From Ascoidea asiatica (lineage: Eukaryota > Ascomycota > Saccharomycetes > Ascoideales > Ascoideaceae), in assembly GCA_001600695.1 (NCBI GenBank), contig BCKQ01000001.1:1044432-1108431 (forward strand): 64,000 nt of DNA, given 5' to 3'. Positions 8,678 through 20,671 of the stretch are shown here, one piece after another (position 1 is the stretch's first letter; each line of letters begins with the position of its first letter). The translations under genes were made by a program, and so were the position numbers. Below the pieces are notes generated by a model that saw nothing but the letters and a program-made list of their open reading frames with translations, was not told the DNA's origin and searched no databases.

Positions 8678-10801
8678 TTAAATTATTAACTCATCAATTT
8701 GATCATTATGACTTCTTGGAACCATAGAGAATGGAGTGTTGCCAAGGCCATAGAGTACGTTATTATTGGATCCCGGCAACCCATAAGTAGAAGCTTGAGA
8801 ATCAAAGTTATTATTTATATTAGATGCAACACGAGCTTGTAGTAAAGGAGAAAGTAAAGGATTCGAATCCATACTTTGAGCATATGTTGGAGGAGATAAA
8901 GCTTTAACATTCTCATAAGTTGGTGGAACCTCATCATCCCAGGCCACACCAAGTCCTGATCTTTCACAGAAATTTAGATTGAACTGCATTCTCAAAACTC
9001 TGGCAGCACCAGTAGGTGCACCATATTGTGTATTATTTTTAGACTCTAAAGTAGTCGAATTTTTAACATTTGCAGTATTAGATTGAGAAATCGAAGGAGA
9101 ATTAGCTTTTGAAGTAGTTTTCTTAATTTTTGAAGAGCTATTTCTTCTTGAAATGGAACCATAATCTTCCATGGGAGGAACAGTAGATTCTTCAGCCACA
9201 ACAACTTCTACACTTAAAACATGATTCACATATATTCCAAGAGTTGGATCAGAAATATCACAAGACATATTTGCGCCTTGTTTTAAGAGATTTTTAGATA
9301 TTTGTTTTGAAGAAGTAGATTCTGGGATATAATTTGAATAACCAGTAGAAATATGTTGAGCATTAATATCAAGGACAACTTCACAACTTCCATCACCAGA
9401 AAAATCAGTTTTCCAACCATGTTTAACTTCCCCAAAAGCTATTGTTCTTAACTCTTCTAAAAAAAGAGCTTCTTCAGTATTCTGAGGTTTTTGAATTGGA
9501 GTTGAAGGAGTGGTTATTGGGGTTGATATATTGGATGGATTTCGCTGAATTGAATTCATTGAATTCGGATTGGAAGAACTTGATGATAACAGTTCAGAAT
9601 CATGATTATTATTTAAAGATGAATTTGAATTTGAATTTGAATTTGAATGTGAATTTTCATTTAGATTAGTTGTAGAAGGGTTGTTTTGAATATCAGGAAG
9701 AATATTAGCATCAGTTTCTTGAGTTAAATTTTCAGTTAAAGAATGAACAGAAGAATTCGTACAAACCAAATTCAAACTTGAGATTTTTTTTGGTTTTGAT
9801 TGATTTTTTTTAACATGTTGTTGAATAACTTTCAATTTGGTTTTATGTAAATTACAAGAATTAGCTCTAACTTTAACATTTTCTTCAATTCTCCAATTAA
9901 TTCTTCTTAATCTCCAACGTTTATTTTCTGCATGATTATTAATACCATCTAATTTAAATTCTAAAGAGAAATTGGACTTTGGATAAACTACATTAGGAAA
10001 CAACGCATTTGCAGTTACATTGGTTGGGGGAAAAATTCTTAAAGAATTTTTATCAGGACCTTTTAAAATTGATCTCATTATTTTTAAAGGCAAAGAAGTT
10101 GAAATTTTATATTCTTTATTTTTAATTAAACATTTTGAAGTGGCGATTAGTTTATAAGATATTGAAGTTGAATGATAAGAACCTAAAACACAAGTTGGAG
10201 GTAAAGAACCTGGTAAAAGATGTGAAAATGGATAAGCTTGACGACCGGGATTAAAAATTGAAGGTTTAGTTAATACATTCCATCTTGCAAGTTCAGTTTC
10301 CTTATTTTTACAATTTGAACAATTAGCTAAAGAATTTGAAGGAGGTAAAAAAGGTTTAGTATAAGTAATAGATTGAATTAAAGATAGAGATACAGAAGTA
10401 ATTAATATTGAGTTTAAATTTGAATTTGAAATTAAGTTTGGATCAAATTTATAATCGGAAGAGTTTGATAAAGAAGGAGATAACGTTGGAGAAGATTTAT
10501 ATGGAATTTTAATTATTAATAGACCAGATAATAATGAACCACTTGAATCAGATGGAGGACCATAAAATACTAATGGAGGACTTTCTAAAGATATTGATAA
10601 TGAAAATGGTTTTTTATTATTATTTATTGCGTTTGCTATATGATTGAAATTTGGTATTCTATGATGATCATTATGCTTTGAATGCTCTTTAACTTCGTTA
10701 TTTTCATTATATTCATGAGTATTGTTATCATTATTATAATTATTGAGATTGCTAATATGATCAGAAGAACTTTTTAATAATTTGCTTACAAAGCTAACCA
10801 T
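8678..10801 (-). CDS. Alpha-arrestin (ART family) ubiquitin-ligase adaptor, possibly Ecm21/Csr2-like
   Basis: The 707-residue protein is an arrestin-related trafficking adaptor, the kind that recruits the Rsp5 ubiquitin ligase to plasma-membrane transporters for endocytosis. The arrestin N half begins near residue 75 with a strand containing SLESPPLVFYGPP and a GSLLSGLL turn. The C half has the region rich in Arg/Trp (WRLRRINWRIEE) typical of ARTs, and arrestin sequence resumes after Ser/Asn-rich inserts (about 370-430 and 560-605). Two PY motifs, PPTY at 626 and 637, are the Rsp5 docking sites. SPP and Arg/Trp signatures recall Ecm21/Csr2 (Art2/Art8), but subfamily is a guess; Aly1/Aly2 is the alternative. 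The window codes several permeases that such an adaptor could control. The start is ATG 10801-10799. Confidence 0.85.
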   Translation of the reverse strand: MVSFVSKLLKSSSDHISNLNNYNNDNNTHEYNENNEVKEHSKHNDHHRIPNFNHIANAINNNKKPFSLSISLESPPLVFYGPPSDSSGSLLSGLLIIKIPYKSSPTLSPSLSNSSDYKFDPNLISNSNLNSILITSVSLSLIQSITYTKPFLPPSNSLANCSNCKNKETELARWNVLTKPSIFNPGRQAYPFSHLLPGSLPPTCVLGSYHSTSISYKLIATSKCLIKNKEYKISTSLPLKIMRSILKGPDKNSLRIFPPTNVTANALFPNVVYPKSNFSLEFKLDGINNHAENKRWRLRRINWRIEENVKVRANSCNLHKTKLKVIQQHVKKNQSKPKKISSLNLVCTNSSVHSLTENLTQETDANILPDIQNNPSTTNLNENSHSNSNSNSNSSLNNNHDSELLSSSSSNPNSMNSIQRNPSNISTPITTPSTPIQKPQNTEEALFLEELRTIAFGEVKHGWKTDFSGDGSCEVVLDINAQHISTGYSNYIPESTSSKQISKNLLKQGANMSCDISDPTLGIYVNHVLSVEVVVAEESTVPPMEDYGSISRRNSSSKIKKTTSKANSPSISQSNTANVKNSTTLESKNNTQYGAPTGAARVLRMQFNLNFCERSGLGVAWDDEVPPTYENVKALSPPTYAQSMDSNPLLSPLLQARVASNINNNFDSQASTYGLPGSNNNVLYGLGNTPFSMVPRSHNDQIDELII

Positions 10802-11685
10802 TCTATTTTATGAAAGATAATTTTGAATTATAATATACAAGATAAATATATTGTATAAAATTTAAATAAGAAGTACTAATATAATATAATAAAGTATAGT
10901 GTAATATGAAATAAATTGATATGAAAAGATAAGAAAAGATATAAAATTAAATAAAAATTGAAATAAATTATAGATATAGAAAAAGATAAGAAAAGAAGAC
11001 AATTTATATAGAAAATAAGAGAGAAAAAGAAAATAAGAACAAGGAAATAATTTTGATTAAAATTTAATCCGAATTTAATATAGTTACTAATGCAGTTAAG
11101 TAAAATTTGATTTTCATAACAGTTACTTGAATTTTTATTTTTTCAAAAAAAGATCAAAACAAATAAATGAGGGAAAAAGACTAAAAGAGGTTTAAAATTT
11201 CCGTTAAATAAACGTTTATGAAATGAAAGTATTAAATACTAAAATAATGTTTAAAAAAATCAATAAATCAAAAAATATTGAAATATATTTAGAATTTATG
11301 AGAAATTGGAATATTTAGAAAGGTAACTCGAGCCATGATAATAATTTGCTCATTAGTTTTGAAAAAATTTTGAATAAAGTAAAAAAAAAAATAAGAAAAC
11401 ATTAGAAAATATTCGAGAATAAATTGAAAAACATGGAAATAAACGTTATTTTAGTCATTCACAAAACCAAAAATGAAGGTTTACTCTGGTAAAAGACAGA
11501 ATATGTCTGTCGAGAAGTAAGGTAATTATTTGTGCAGGTACCAGCGTTAAGCGAAGGTGGTGAGGGAACCTTAATTTCGCTTATTTCCAGATGGAATTCT
11601 TAATTTATTGCTTGTTTTATTGCATATTTATTGCATAATTCATGCACTTTTATTGCTTTCTTTAATGCTTTCTATTGAAAATACT

Positions 11686-11705
11686 CACGTGCGATTTTTC
11701 ACGTG
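11686..11705 (+). promoter_or_regulatory. Paired E-boxes CACGTG
   Basis: CACGTG occurs at 11686-11691 and 11700-11705, each followed by CG, 14 bases apart. CACGTG is bound by yeast bHLH factors such as Cbf1, Pho4 or Tye7. The pair is about 0.9 kb upstream of the arrestin gene and 2.4 kb upstream of the first ACS gene. Confidence 0.45.
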
Positions 11706-13167
11706 CGCGCGTGTTTCCGTAGTGAAATGATCAGTCACATTGAAATTATTAAGACAAGCATACAGTGTGGAACAAAGAATAGTAGGAGAATACTTAAAAA
11801 GTATGAGAATATTCTCTCATTTGTCGAGAAATATGAGATTGATTGACATATTTCAAATTATGAATAGAAATGAGTGATGATTCAAAATCAAGGAAAAGAA
11901 TATTGTATTTGGCGGGTGAAACTTTCTCAAATAAAAAGTGTGCGTATTATTTTTCGCTTATTATGAAAAGACGTTAAATGATCAGATTTTTCCGTCGCTC
12001 AACACCGTTCTCACTAACTGCATTGAAATAGAAAATGTAACCGAGAATTCTGACTTCTGTGTGAATTTAAAAAAGTCGGTGGTATAAGATGAGAATTATA
12101 ACCCCATGCTATTTTCTGAGGTATTTCGAGAAACCATCATTTTATCTTGAAAGCATTCACGATGAATTGCAAAGTAATTTCAGTGGCATTTTTTCTTTTC
12201 TTTTGTGTTGCCGTTGGTGGTTGTGGTGCTTTTGCTAGTTTTTTTGTATAATTGTGTGGGTGTGGCTTTTTATGTGGTTCTTCTGACTTGGCTGGTTGAA
12301 TTTCTCTATTTCCGTCGGAAAAGCCGAGGTGTCGTGACTTTTTTGACAGCAAGCCACAGAAGAACCATAGCGGATTTCGGACAAAAACAAAAAGAAATTC
12401 CCTTCCTCTTTAGGAAGCTCAGTAAGCAAGCGCATTAAGTCATGTGACAATGGCTAATATTGGCTTATGGAAACCGGAATTGTATTTTACAGATCTGGGT
12501 GATAATTATAAAAATAATTATAATTAAATAGCTAAACATTTATCATATGGTAAGGCATAAATAAAAATATAATCAGGCAACAATTCCTATTTTTATTGTT
12601 TTTTTTTTGGTTTACTGTTATTATACTCATAATTGGAAACCATCAACATTTCATATTATTTTTGTGCTTTTGAAATAGATTTTACTTGTGTCGATTTCCT
12701 AATAACTATTATCACAGCGAAAATTGAAATCGTGGATTCCCTTTTACTTTAAACTTACTAACTTACTTGCCACGAATTCTCTTCACTTACAAGTTAGTAT
12801 TTATTCTTTTGTTTGATTGTTTCTAACCGAGCAGCTCATGTAATCTGTCATAAAGACAGCTTCGCTTGAAATTTTGGTAATATTCTAAGACAATAATAAC
12901 TTTTCAGTAAAATTGGAGGACCCTTTAAATTTGCATTGACACTAAGCTGGCTACTAAAAATAACTTCACCTCGGGCGTAGCCAATAGGAAATTCTTATTC
13001 TGGGGTTGTCGACCTTGTCTGGAGAAAACCATCCAACATCTCGCTGTCTGGAACCGTGAGGGGAGTAAAGAATCCCGTTTAGCAAGGGCATTCTGGCTGG
13101 GGGTTTTTCTCTTTAACACAAGAAACCCATACTTTAGCGGGTGTCTTGGGTGAAACGAACAGGGGTA

Positions 13168-13233
13168 CCCCGCGAACAAGCTGGGAGTGTTCTCAAGCGG
13201 GGAACAAGTCCAAGAGAATCTCCATAGAACAAG
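13168..13233 (+). promoter_or_regulatory. Mig1-like cores with triple GAACAAG repeat upstream of the first ACS gene
   Basis: CCCCGC at 13168-13173 and GCGGGG at 13197-13202 form an inverted pair matching the GC box of Mig1-type glucose repressors. GAACAAG recurs at 13174-13180, 13202-13208 and 13227-13233, spaced 28 and 25 bases. The block is 0.84-0.90 kb before the ACS start. ACS genes for acetate use are commonly glucose-repressed, so the reading is plausible but unproven. Confidence 0.35.
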
Positions 13234-13356
13234 CGGATAATGCGATCTTTCTATTTAAATTAGCATTTCTCATTACTATTTCTATTATTCTTGCTATTAT
13301 TCTTGCTATTACTCTTCCATCACACTTCTAGTTCTATCTAATTTACTACTGTAGTA

Positions 13357-13390
13357 GATTCAAATTCAAATTCAAATTAAAATTCAAAAT
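13357..13390 (+). repeat. Short TTCAAA-type tandem repeat
   Basis: About five units of a hexamer ATTCAA, the last ones imperfect, in non-coding DNA. Confidence 0.6.
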
Positions 13391-14068
13391 TCTAATTCTG
13401 CTTATTAAAAAAATGAAAGCCTGAAAGGAAGTAAAGTTCTAGCAAATACAGCTCACTGGTAGCAAACGATCAAAAATGATTAAAAGCACTTTAATTGTAA
13501 AAAAGTCTGGATAAATGCAAAAAAGATGAAAAGATGATATTTTTTATCGATTATCTTCCGTACTTTCACTGTTTTATTGCAATTAATAGTAATTTCAATT
13601 GTCCAATTATCCAATATTCAATAATAAATTTCCAATTATCCAATTATTCACTCGCTTAACATTAAATATCTTTAATTTCATTTTTTTACTTTCATCCTTT
13701 TACAAAATTTGAATTGGCTCCAGAATTGGAATACCAATCATAATTGATTTCTCACTAATCTTAAGCTTAAGATTACGATTACGAAAATTAATCCCTGAAC
13801 AATCCAATTATATTAGTATCTTATCCTTTCAGGGATATCATTTTATGCCATTTATATATAAAGAGTTATTCTTTTCCCTTTTTCTTTCTTTATATTGTTT
13901 CATAATTATCTTCTATTAATATTAATATTAATATCACTATAGGAAATTTATAATCTTTAATTGCTCATATACTATTCCTCTATTATTTATCTATTATTCA
14001 TCTATCATTTATTCCATTTAATTAATCAATAATCATTATTATCTAGTTTTTTCACTTATTCAATAAAA

Positions 14069-16066
14069 ATGTCTCCAAATGAAAACGAGCATTTAATGCA
14101 TGTTAATAAAATTGATCCAACTCCATTATTTAAGAAAAATCATCCATCAACTCCAAATTTAGAAAGTTTTGAAGAATATCAAACTTTATATAAACAATCA
14201 ATTGAAAATCCAATTGAATTTTATGATAAAATTGCTAAAAAAGAATTAGATTGGTTTAAAGAATTTGATGTTACAAAATATCCAAAAACTGGTTTCAATA
14301 CTTCTTGGTTTTTAAATGGTCAATTAAATGCTTCATATAATTGTGTTGATCGTCATGCTTTTAAAGATCCAAATAAAGCTGCAATTATTTATGAAGCTGA
14401 TGAACCTGGTGAAGGTAAAATTATAACTTTTGGTGAATTATTAATTAAAGTTTCTCAATTAGCTCAAGTTTTAACTGATTTAGGTGTTAAAAAAGGTGAT
14501 ACAGTTGCTGTATATTTACCAATGATACCTGAAGCTATAATCACAATCTTAGCCATTGTTAGAATTGGTGCTATTCATTCTGTTATATTTGCTGGATTTT
14601 CTTCAAGTTCTTTAAGAGATCGTATTAATGATGCTGATTCAAGAGTTGTTATAACTACAGATGAATCAAAAAGAGGTGGTAAAGCAATTGAAACTAAAAA
14701 AATTGTTGATGAAGCTGTTAAAGATTGTCCAAATGTTAGAAATATTTTAGTTGTTAGAAGAACTGGTAATAGTTCCGTACCTTTTAAATTTGGTAGAGAT
14801 CTTTGGTATCATGAAGAATTACCAAAATATAAAACTTATTTTCCTCCAGTTCCAGTAAATTCTGAAGATACTTTATTTTTATTATATACTTCAGGTTCAA
14901 CTGGTAAACCAAAAGGTATTCAACATACAACTGCTGGTTATCTTTTAAATGCTCTTTTAACAACTAAATATTCTTTTGATGTTAATCCAAATGATACTTT
15001 TTTCACTGCTGGTGATATTGGTTGGATTACTGGTCATACTTATGTAATTTATGGCCCTTTATTAATTGGTGCTGCAACTGTTGTATTTGAAGGTACTCCT
15101 TCTTATCCAAATTTTTCAAGATATTGGGAAATTGTTGACAAATATAAAGTAAATCAATTTTACGTTGCTCCAACTGCTTTACGTTTATTAAAAAGAGCTG
15201 GTGATAAATATATTGAAAATTATAATTTATCTTCTTTACGTGTTTTAGGTTCTGTTGGTGAACCAATTGCTGCTGAAGTTTGGGAATGGTATTATGAAAA
15301 AATTGGTAGAGGTAGATGTACAATTCAAGATACTTATTGGCAAACTGAAAATGGTTCTCATTTGATTGCACCATTAGCAGGTATAACTCCAATGAAACCA
15401 GGTTCTGCTTCTTTACCATTTTTTGGTATTGAACCTGCAATTGTTGATCCAGTTTCCGGTAAAGAATTAACTGGTAATAATGTTGAAGGTGTTTTATGTA
15501 TTAAACAATCTTGGCCTTCAATGACAAGATCAATTTGGAAAGATTATTCAAGATATTTGGATACTTATTTTAATCCATATCCTGGATTTTTTTTCACAGG
15601 TGATGGTGGTGCAAGAGATATCGATGGGTTTTATTGGGTTCTTGGTAGAGTTGATGATGTTGTTAATGTTTCAGGTCATCGTCTTTCAACTGCAGAAATT
15701 GAAGCTGCAATTATTGAAAATCCAAATGTTGCAGAAAATGCCGTTGTTGGTTTTGCTGATGATTTAACCGGTCAAGCTGTTGCAGCTTTTGTGAGTTTAA
15801 AGAAAAAAGATTTATCAGATTCTGAAGTTCTTGCTGCAAAAAAAGAATTAACTTTAACTGTTAGAAAAGAAATTGGTCCATTTGCAGCACCAAAATTAGT
15901 TTTAATAGTTGATGATTTACCAAAAACTAGATCCGGTAAAATTATGAGAAGAATTTTAAGAAAAGTTTTAGCTCGTGAAGAAGATCAATTAGGTGATATT
16001 AGTACTTTATCTAATCCTGACATTGTTCCTCAAATAATTAGTGCAGTAAAGGCTACTAGAAAATAA
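14069..16066 (+). CDS. Acetyl-CoA synthetase, first of two tandem copies
   Basis: The 665-residue AMP-forming enzyme (acetate + ATP + CoA to acetyl-CoA) supplies nuclear and cytosolic acetyl-CoA. The ACS N-terminal domain spans about 40-100 ([17 protein letters not shown] at about 92-102). The adenylate-binding P-loop [11 protein letters not shown] is at 273-283. Further ACS hallmarks are VGEPI, the DTYWQTE motif, FFTGDG and [14 protein letters not shown]. The C-terminal flap carries RSGKIMRR with catalytic Lys624. The start ATG sits in an A-rich context. No organelle-targeting extension is seen. It cannot be named ACS1 or ACS2 without a tree, although the [18 protein letters not shown] stretch looks like the Acs2 type. 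Confidence 0.95.
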   Translation: MSPNENEHLMHVNKIDPTPLFKKNHPSTPNLESFEEYQTLYKQSIENPIEFYDKIAKKELDWFKEFDVTKYPKTGFNTSWFLNGQLNASYNCVDRHAFKDPNKAAIIYEADEPGEGKIITFGELLIKVSQLAQVLTDLGVKKGDTVAVYLPMIPEAIITILAIVRIGAIHSVIFAGFSSSSLRDRINDADSRVVITTDESKRGGKAIETKKIVDEAVKDCPNVRNILVVRRTGNSSVPFKFGRDLWYHEELPKYKTYFPPVPVNSEDTLFLLYTSGSTGKPKGIQHTTAGYLLNALLTTKYSFDVNPNDTFFTAGDIGWITGHTYVIYGPLLIGAATVVFEGTPSYPNFSRYWEIVDKYKVNQFYVAPTALRLLKRAGDKYIENYNLSSLRVLGSVGEPIAAEVWEWYYEKIGRGRCTIQDTYWQTENGSHLIAPLAGITPMKPGSASLPFFGIEPAIVDPVSGKELTGNNVEGVLCIKQSWPSMTRSIWKDYSRYLDTYFNPYPGFFFTGDGGARDIDGFYWVLGRVDDVVNVSGHRLSTAEIEAAIIENPNVAENAVVGFADDLTGQAVAAFVSLKKKDLSDSEVLAAKKELTLTVRKEIGPFAAPKLVLIVDDLPKTRSGKIMRRILRKVLAREEDQLGDISTLSNPDIVPQIISAVKATRK

Positions 16067-18667
16067 GTTAATGAATTATGTTTCTAATTTATGAATTTCC
16101 CTTTCACTTTTCTTATTTATGTTTTATGTTAATATTCACTTTTTTTAATGTATTTTTTTATATAAACTATTGATTTAATTTGATCAAATAAATATTTATT
16201 TGACTTTAATTTATGTTAAGCTTCTTCTATTTCCAATAATAAATATTGAAAATTAAAATTACCTAAAATGAAAAGAATAAATAAACATTTCAAATTGAAT
16301 AGTACTATAGGATTAAATATCTATTATAGAAATATATCTTATACATATATCCATTAAACCATCCTATAATATTATCTATTTTAAGCTTGAGATAAAAACT
16401 CGTTTTCAGATAATTTTCAAACTTGAAAATTGCATATTAATTAAAAAAAAACTCATCTTTTTTTCTATACTTGTTTCAAATTTTTTTATTTTTAATTGTT
16501 TGTTAGAATCTAAATTTTTGAATTTTGAAAATATGTTTCAAACCCTTAAAAAATTATGGAAAATCATGTCTTAAATTTTGAAATTTTTCTTTTTTCTAAA
16601 ATATGTATCAAGGCACTGCAAATCTTAAAACTAGTCATAATTTGACGGTAAAAAAATGAGACTCTAATAAAAAAGACATCTTATTAAAATAAAAACAAAG
16701 AGAATAAAATGAATTAACTTTTTTTTTCAATTAAATCCAAAGAATTTGGCATGTTTTCCTTTAATTAGAAAACAAAACAAGACAATAACGAAAATATTTT
16801 CAACTATTCTTTTCTTCAAATGAGGTGAATAAAGTAATGAAATTTCCGTTCATAGAGACTAAAATCTTAAAGCCTTCAAGAAATTCTACTCAAATCAAAT
16901 ATATAATTCTTTTAAGTTTTTTTGCTTAAGGTTAAGGTTCTCCTTCTTTTTAATGGTAGAATTGCAATAGATTAAAAAAAGGGCAATTTTTCACAGCATT
17001 CATTTGAGTTAGTGCTTAATATAAAAAAGATAGTGGACTAAGGGAAATAAGACCCAATTAGGAAAGTGGGTATCGAAGAAAGCTGGGGCAAAATTTGAAG
17101 TCGTAAAGGATTTAAAATAAATGCCTTTCATCCCAAAAATAGAAATGAGAAAAAGGACACTTGAAATAGAAGATTATAGCAACTCTTTAATTTCCTGAAG
17201 GTGAACAACATATAAGAGACAATCACAGTAATGCTATTAACATTCAGACTAGTATTACTCTATATACATAAGTTCTTTTTGAATTGAAAAAAGAACAAGG
17301 ACCCTTGAAAGTTACTCTCCAAAAAAAGATCGACAAAAAAATAATTTTGCTTTTTTAGCAAATTCAATTATCTAAATTTTACTTCCAATTCATTTTTTTT
17401 GAAGAACATACCTGTGATTTTTGAAAATATGGGTTTCTCCCTGCTGTTTGTTTGCTAATATCTCTTACGTTAAAGTAAAAAAAAAGAAAGCATAAAATAG
17501 TTCGGAGGTTGGTTTTAGATTTAGTTATATCTACCGATTTTTTTAATTCTGTGTAAAATTTAAAATCAATTGAGGCCAATGGACATTTCCCAATCAGGAA
17601 AAAAGTATAGACTATGAGCCAAAATTCAATAATATGGGACAAAAATTCCACATGTCCTCAAACATTTTTGGCTCTGTCCATATATTTTTTTTCCATAACG
17701 AGCTATTCGGAAGTATTTTTATATTCGACTGTCATGTGCACACTCCTCGGTTGAAACTCCGCTGAGCCTGAGTTTTGTATAGCGCTAGGCCTTTCTATGC
17801 CCGCATCAGATAGCAACCTGGCTTGATGCTTCCAGCTTTACAAATCAAGCCAACCTAAAAAGTTTGAGATCTCAGCAATTTTGTTCTCCACAAAATATAA
17901 TTCTACCAATGCAGTTGAAACAACTATGGGTTTAATAAAAAATAATGATCTGATTAGCTTTTATTAAATAGTTAAGAAAACAAGTTTCAATGGTTAGTCA
18001 CTGCTTGTGAAGTTATTTATCAGTTATCATTAACAATGCATGCTCTACATTATCAATAGTAGGTATTATAGAAAGATCCACTCATGAAGGTCATATTATA
18101 ACTCTTATTGCTTACTTACTCCACAATAATTCAAATATATGATTCTTAACTCCAATAATTGGACAATTGAATTTAGGTGAGATTCAGAAATTGGAGGTGA
18201 AAATCACTTTACAATCGAACTAAATAATATACTGATTATGTTTTTGATCGATGAAAGTTCAATATTAATTTCCGATTCTCAAAAACAATATGGGTTTTAG
18301 ATTATCGTAAATTGAACCCTTTGGAAAATTATGAAGACATTATTTTAAATTGATTTTTGATTTCTAATTTTTTGATCTTAATGAACTTTAATTATTTTTT
18401 TTCGACTAATGGTTAGCTGTTTTCCGATGAACTTTTGTCAAATATTTATATAAATATCTTGCTATTTATCAGTTAACTTCAAAACTATATTACTATTATT
18501 ATTATAACTATTATAATTATTATAATTATTCGATTACTAATATCAAAATAACAATTGAGTGAGATTTAACAATTAATTAATACAATTTTTCATATAATTC
18601 TTATTACTCTCTTAAATTAAACTCAACTTTAATATATACTTTCAAAAAACTTTCTTTGTATTCCAAA
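16067..18667. other. Long intergenic between the two ACS genes
   Basis: About 2.6 kb, mostly A/T-rich with many homopolymer runs. A modest G+C-richer patch lies at about 17690-17850 and includes CCTCGG and CTCCG elements. ATT-type simple repeats occur at about 18490-18530, just before the second ACS gene. No coding or RNA gene is supported. The stretch presumably contains the promoter of the second ACS gene and the 3' region of the first. Confidence 0.45.
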
Positions 18668-20671
18668 ATGGCTGGTGGTAATCGTGAAGAACATCTTTCT
18701 GATCATGTTCATGCAATTGATCCTCCTCTTGAATTTTTCAGCAATCGTCCAAAAAATGTTACTCCATACATAAATTCCTTTGAAGAATTCCAAAAAATGT
18801 ACAAAGAATCTGTTGAAGAACCAAATAAATTTTATTCAAAAATGGCTAATGAAAATTTAGATTGGATTAAAAAATTTGATATTGCAAAATTTCCTGAACA
18901 TGGTTTTCAAAATACTTGGTTTATAAATGGTCAATTAAATGCTTCTTATAATTGCGTTGATCGTCATGCTTTTAAGAACCCCGATAAAGTTGCAATTATC
19001 TATGAATCTGATGAACCTGGTGAAGGTTATAAAGTTACTTATAAAGAATTATTAGATCAAGTTTGCCAAATGGCTCAAGTTTTATTTTCTTTGGGAGTTA
19101 AAAAAGGTGATACAGTTGCTGTTTATTTACCAATGGTTCCTGAAGCAATTGTTGCTATAATGGCTATTGTTAGACTTGGCGCAATACATTCTGTTGTATT
19201 TGCTGGGTTTTCTTCCAATGCTTTACGTGATCGTATTAATGACGCAAATTCAAAAATTATTCTTACATCAGATTTTTCAATAAGAGGTGGAAAAACTGTA
19301 GAAACTAAAAAAATTGTCGATGAAGCAATTAAAGGCTCTCCAAATGTCAAGAATGTAATTGTTTTAAAAACTTCTGAAAAAGATGTTCCTTTTAATCCAA
19401 AATATGATTTATGGTGGCATGAAGAAACTGCAAAACATAGAAATTATTTTCCTCCAGTTCCAGTAAATTCTGAAGATCCATTATATCTCTTATATACATC
19501 TGGTTCAACAGGAAAACCAAAAGGTTTAGTTCATGCCACAGCTGGATATCTTTTGAATTCTATAATTACTGGAAAATATGTTTTTGATATTCATCCAGAA
19601 GATGTTGTATTTACTGCTGCTGATATTGGCTGGGTACTTGGTCATACATATGTATGTTATGCACCTTTAGCTATTGGTGCAACCACTGTTTTATTTCAAA
19701 GTACTCCAGTTTATCCAACCCCTACAAGATTCTGGGATATAATTGATGAATATAAAGTCACTCAATTTTATGTTGCTCCAACAGCTTTACGTTTATTAAA
19801 AAGAGCTGGTTCTGATTTAATTAAACCATATAGTCTATCAACATTACGTGCTTGTGGTTCAGTAGGTGAACCAATTGCACCTGATGTTTGGGAATGGTAT
19901 TATGAAAATATTGCTAGAAAGAGATGTTCAATATTAGATACATTTTGGCAAACTGAAACTGCTTCACCGGTTTTATGTCCAGTTGCTGGAGTTACTCCAA
20001 TGAAACCTGGATCTTGTTCTTTACCTTTTTTTGGTGTGAAAGTTTCAATTTTGGATCCCCAATCTGGTGAAGAATTGAAAGGTAATGATGTTGAAGGGGT
20101 ACTTGCTTTTACAACTTCATGGCCTTCATTAACTAGAACTATATGGAAAGATTATAAAAGATATATGGACACTTATTTTAATCCATTTCCAGGTTATTTT
20201 TTCACTGGTGATGGTGCTGCAAGAGATCAAGATGGTTTTATTTGGATTCTTGGAAGAGTTGATGATGTTGTTAATGTCTCGGGTCATCGTCTTTCTACTG
20301 CAGAAATTGAAGCTGCAATTCTTGAAAATCCAAGTGTTTCCGAGAATGCCGCAGTTGGATTTCCACATGATTTAACAGGACAAGCAGTTGCAACATTTGT
20401 TGCATTAAAATCAGGTATTACTGAACAAGAAACTGAAACTGTCAAAAAGGATTTGATTATGACTGTTAGAAAAGAAATTGGACCTTTTGCAGCACCTAAA
20501 GAAATTTTTATTGTTAATGATTTACCTAAAACTAGATCAGGTAAAATTATGAGAAGAATTTTAAGAAAAATTCTTGTTCATGAAGAAGATCAACTCGGTG
20601 ATGTCAGTACATTATCAAATCCTGAATCGGTTAAAGCATTAGTAGATTTAGTTCATGCTTCCAGAAAATAA
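18668..20671 (+). CDS. Acetyl-CoA synthetase, second tandem copy
   Basis: The 667-residue acetyl-CoA synthetase starts at ATG 18668, the first ATG of the frame, in context AAAATGGCT; codons upstream in frame lack ATG. It is collinear with the first copy over its whole length. It has [11 protein letters not shown], the P-loop [24 protein letters not shown] in place of [28 protein letters not shown] and the catalytic Lys626 in RSGKIMRR. Differences from the first copy are scattered, with a different N-terminal 50 residues, so the duplication is not recent. In yeasts one ACS usually serves acetate use and the other is housekeeping. [10 protein letters not shown] with PVLCPVAG suggests this copy may be the Acs1-like form, at low confidence. 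Confidence 0.95.
   Translation: MAGGNREEHLSDHVHAIDPPLEFFSNRPKNVTPYINSFEEFQKMYKESVEEPNKFYSKMANENLDWIKKFDIAKFPEHGFQNTWFINGQLNASYNCVDRHAFKNPDKVAIIYESDEPGEGYKVTYKELLDQVCQMAQVLFSLGVKKGDTVAVYLPMVPEAIVAIMAIVRLGAIHSVVFAGFSSNALRDRINDANSKIILTSDFSIRGGKTVETKKIVDEAIKGSPNVKNVIVLKTSEKDVPFNPKYDLWWHEETAKHRNYFPPVPVNSEDPLYLLYTSGSTGKPKGLVHATAGYLLNSIITGKYVFDIHPEDVVFTAADIGWVLGHTYVCYAPLAIGATTVLFQSTPVYPTPTRFWDIIDEYKVTQFYVAPTALRLLKRAGSDLIKPYSLSTLRACGSVGEPIAPDVWEWYYENIARKRCSILDTFWQTETASPVLCPVAGVTPMKPGSCSLPFFGVKVSILDPQSGEELKGNDVEGVLAFTTSWPSLTRTIWKDYKRYMDTYFNPFPGYFFTGDGAARDQDGFIWILGRVDDVVNVSGHRLSTAEIEAAILENPSVSENAAVGFPHDLTGQAVATFVALKSGITEQETETVKKDLIMTVRKEIGPFAAPKEIFIVNDLPKTRSGKIMRRILRKILVHEEDQLGDVSTLSNPESVKALVDLVHASRK

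Larger units (their letters stand above)
10802..14068. other. Long divergent intergenic between the arrestin gene and the first ACS gene
   Basis: About 3.3 kb with no supported gene. It holds paired E-boxes (11686-11705), a near-palindrome TTCCGTCGGAA at 12310-12320 (an everted CCG/CGG of the kind Zn2Cys6 factors bind), a G+C-richer island at about 12930-13250 with Mig1-like cores, and a TTCAAA repeat. A region this long before a single metabolic gene suggests complex regulation. Confidence 0.5.

Noticed and set aside
12205-12438. Open frame on the plus strand upstream of the first ACS gene
   Set aside because: It begins with GTG, not ATG, and has no family features.
16067-18667. Carbon-source response elements (Cat8/Sip4 type) before the second ACS gene
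   Set aside because: Several CGG- or TCCG-containing stretches were compared with the consensus as I recall it; none matched fully, so no site is called.
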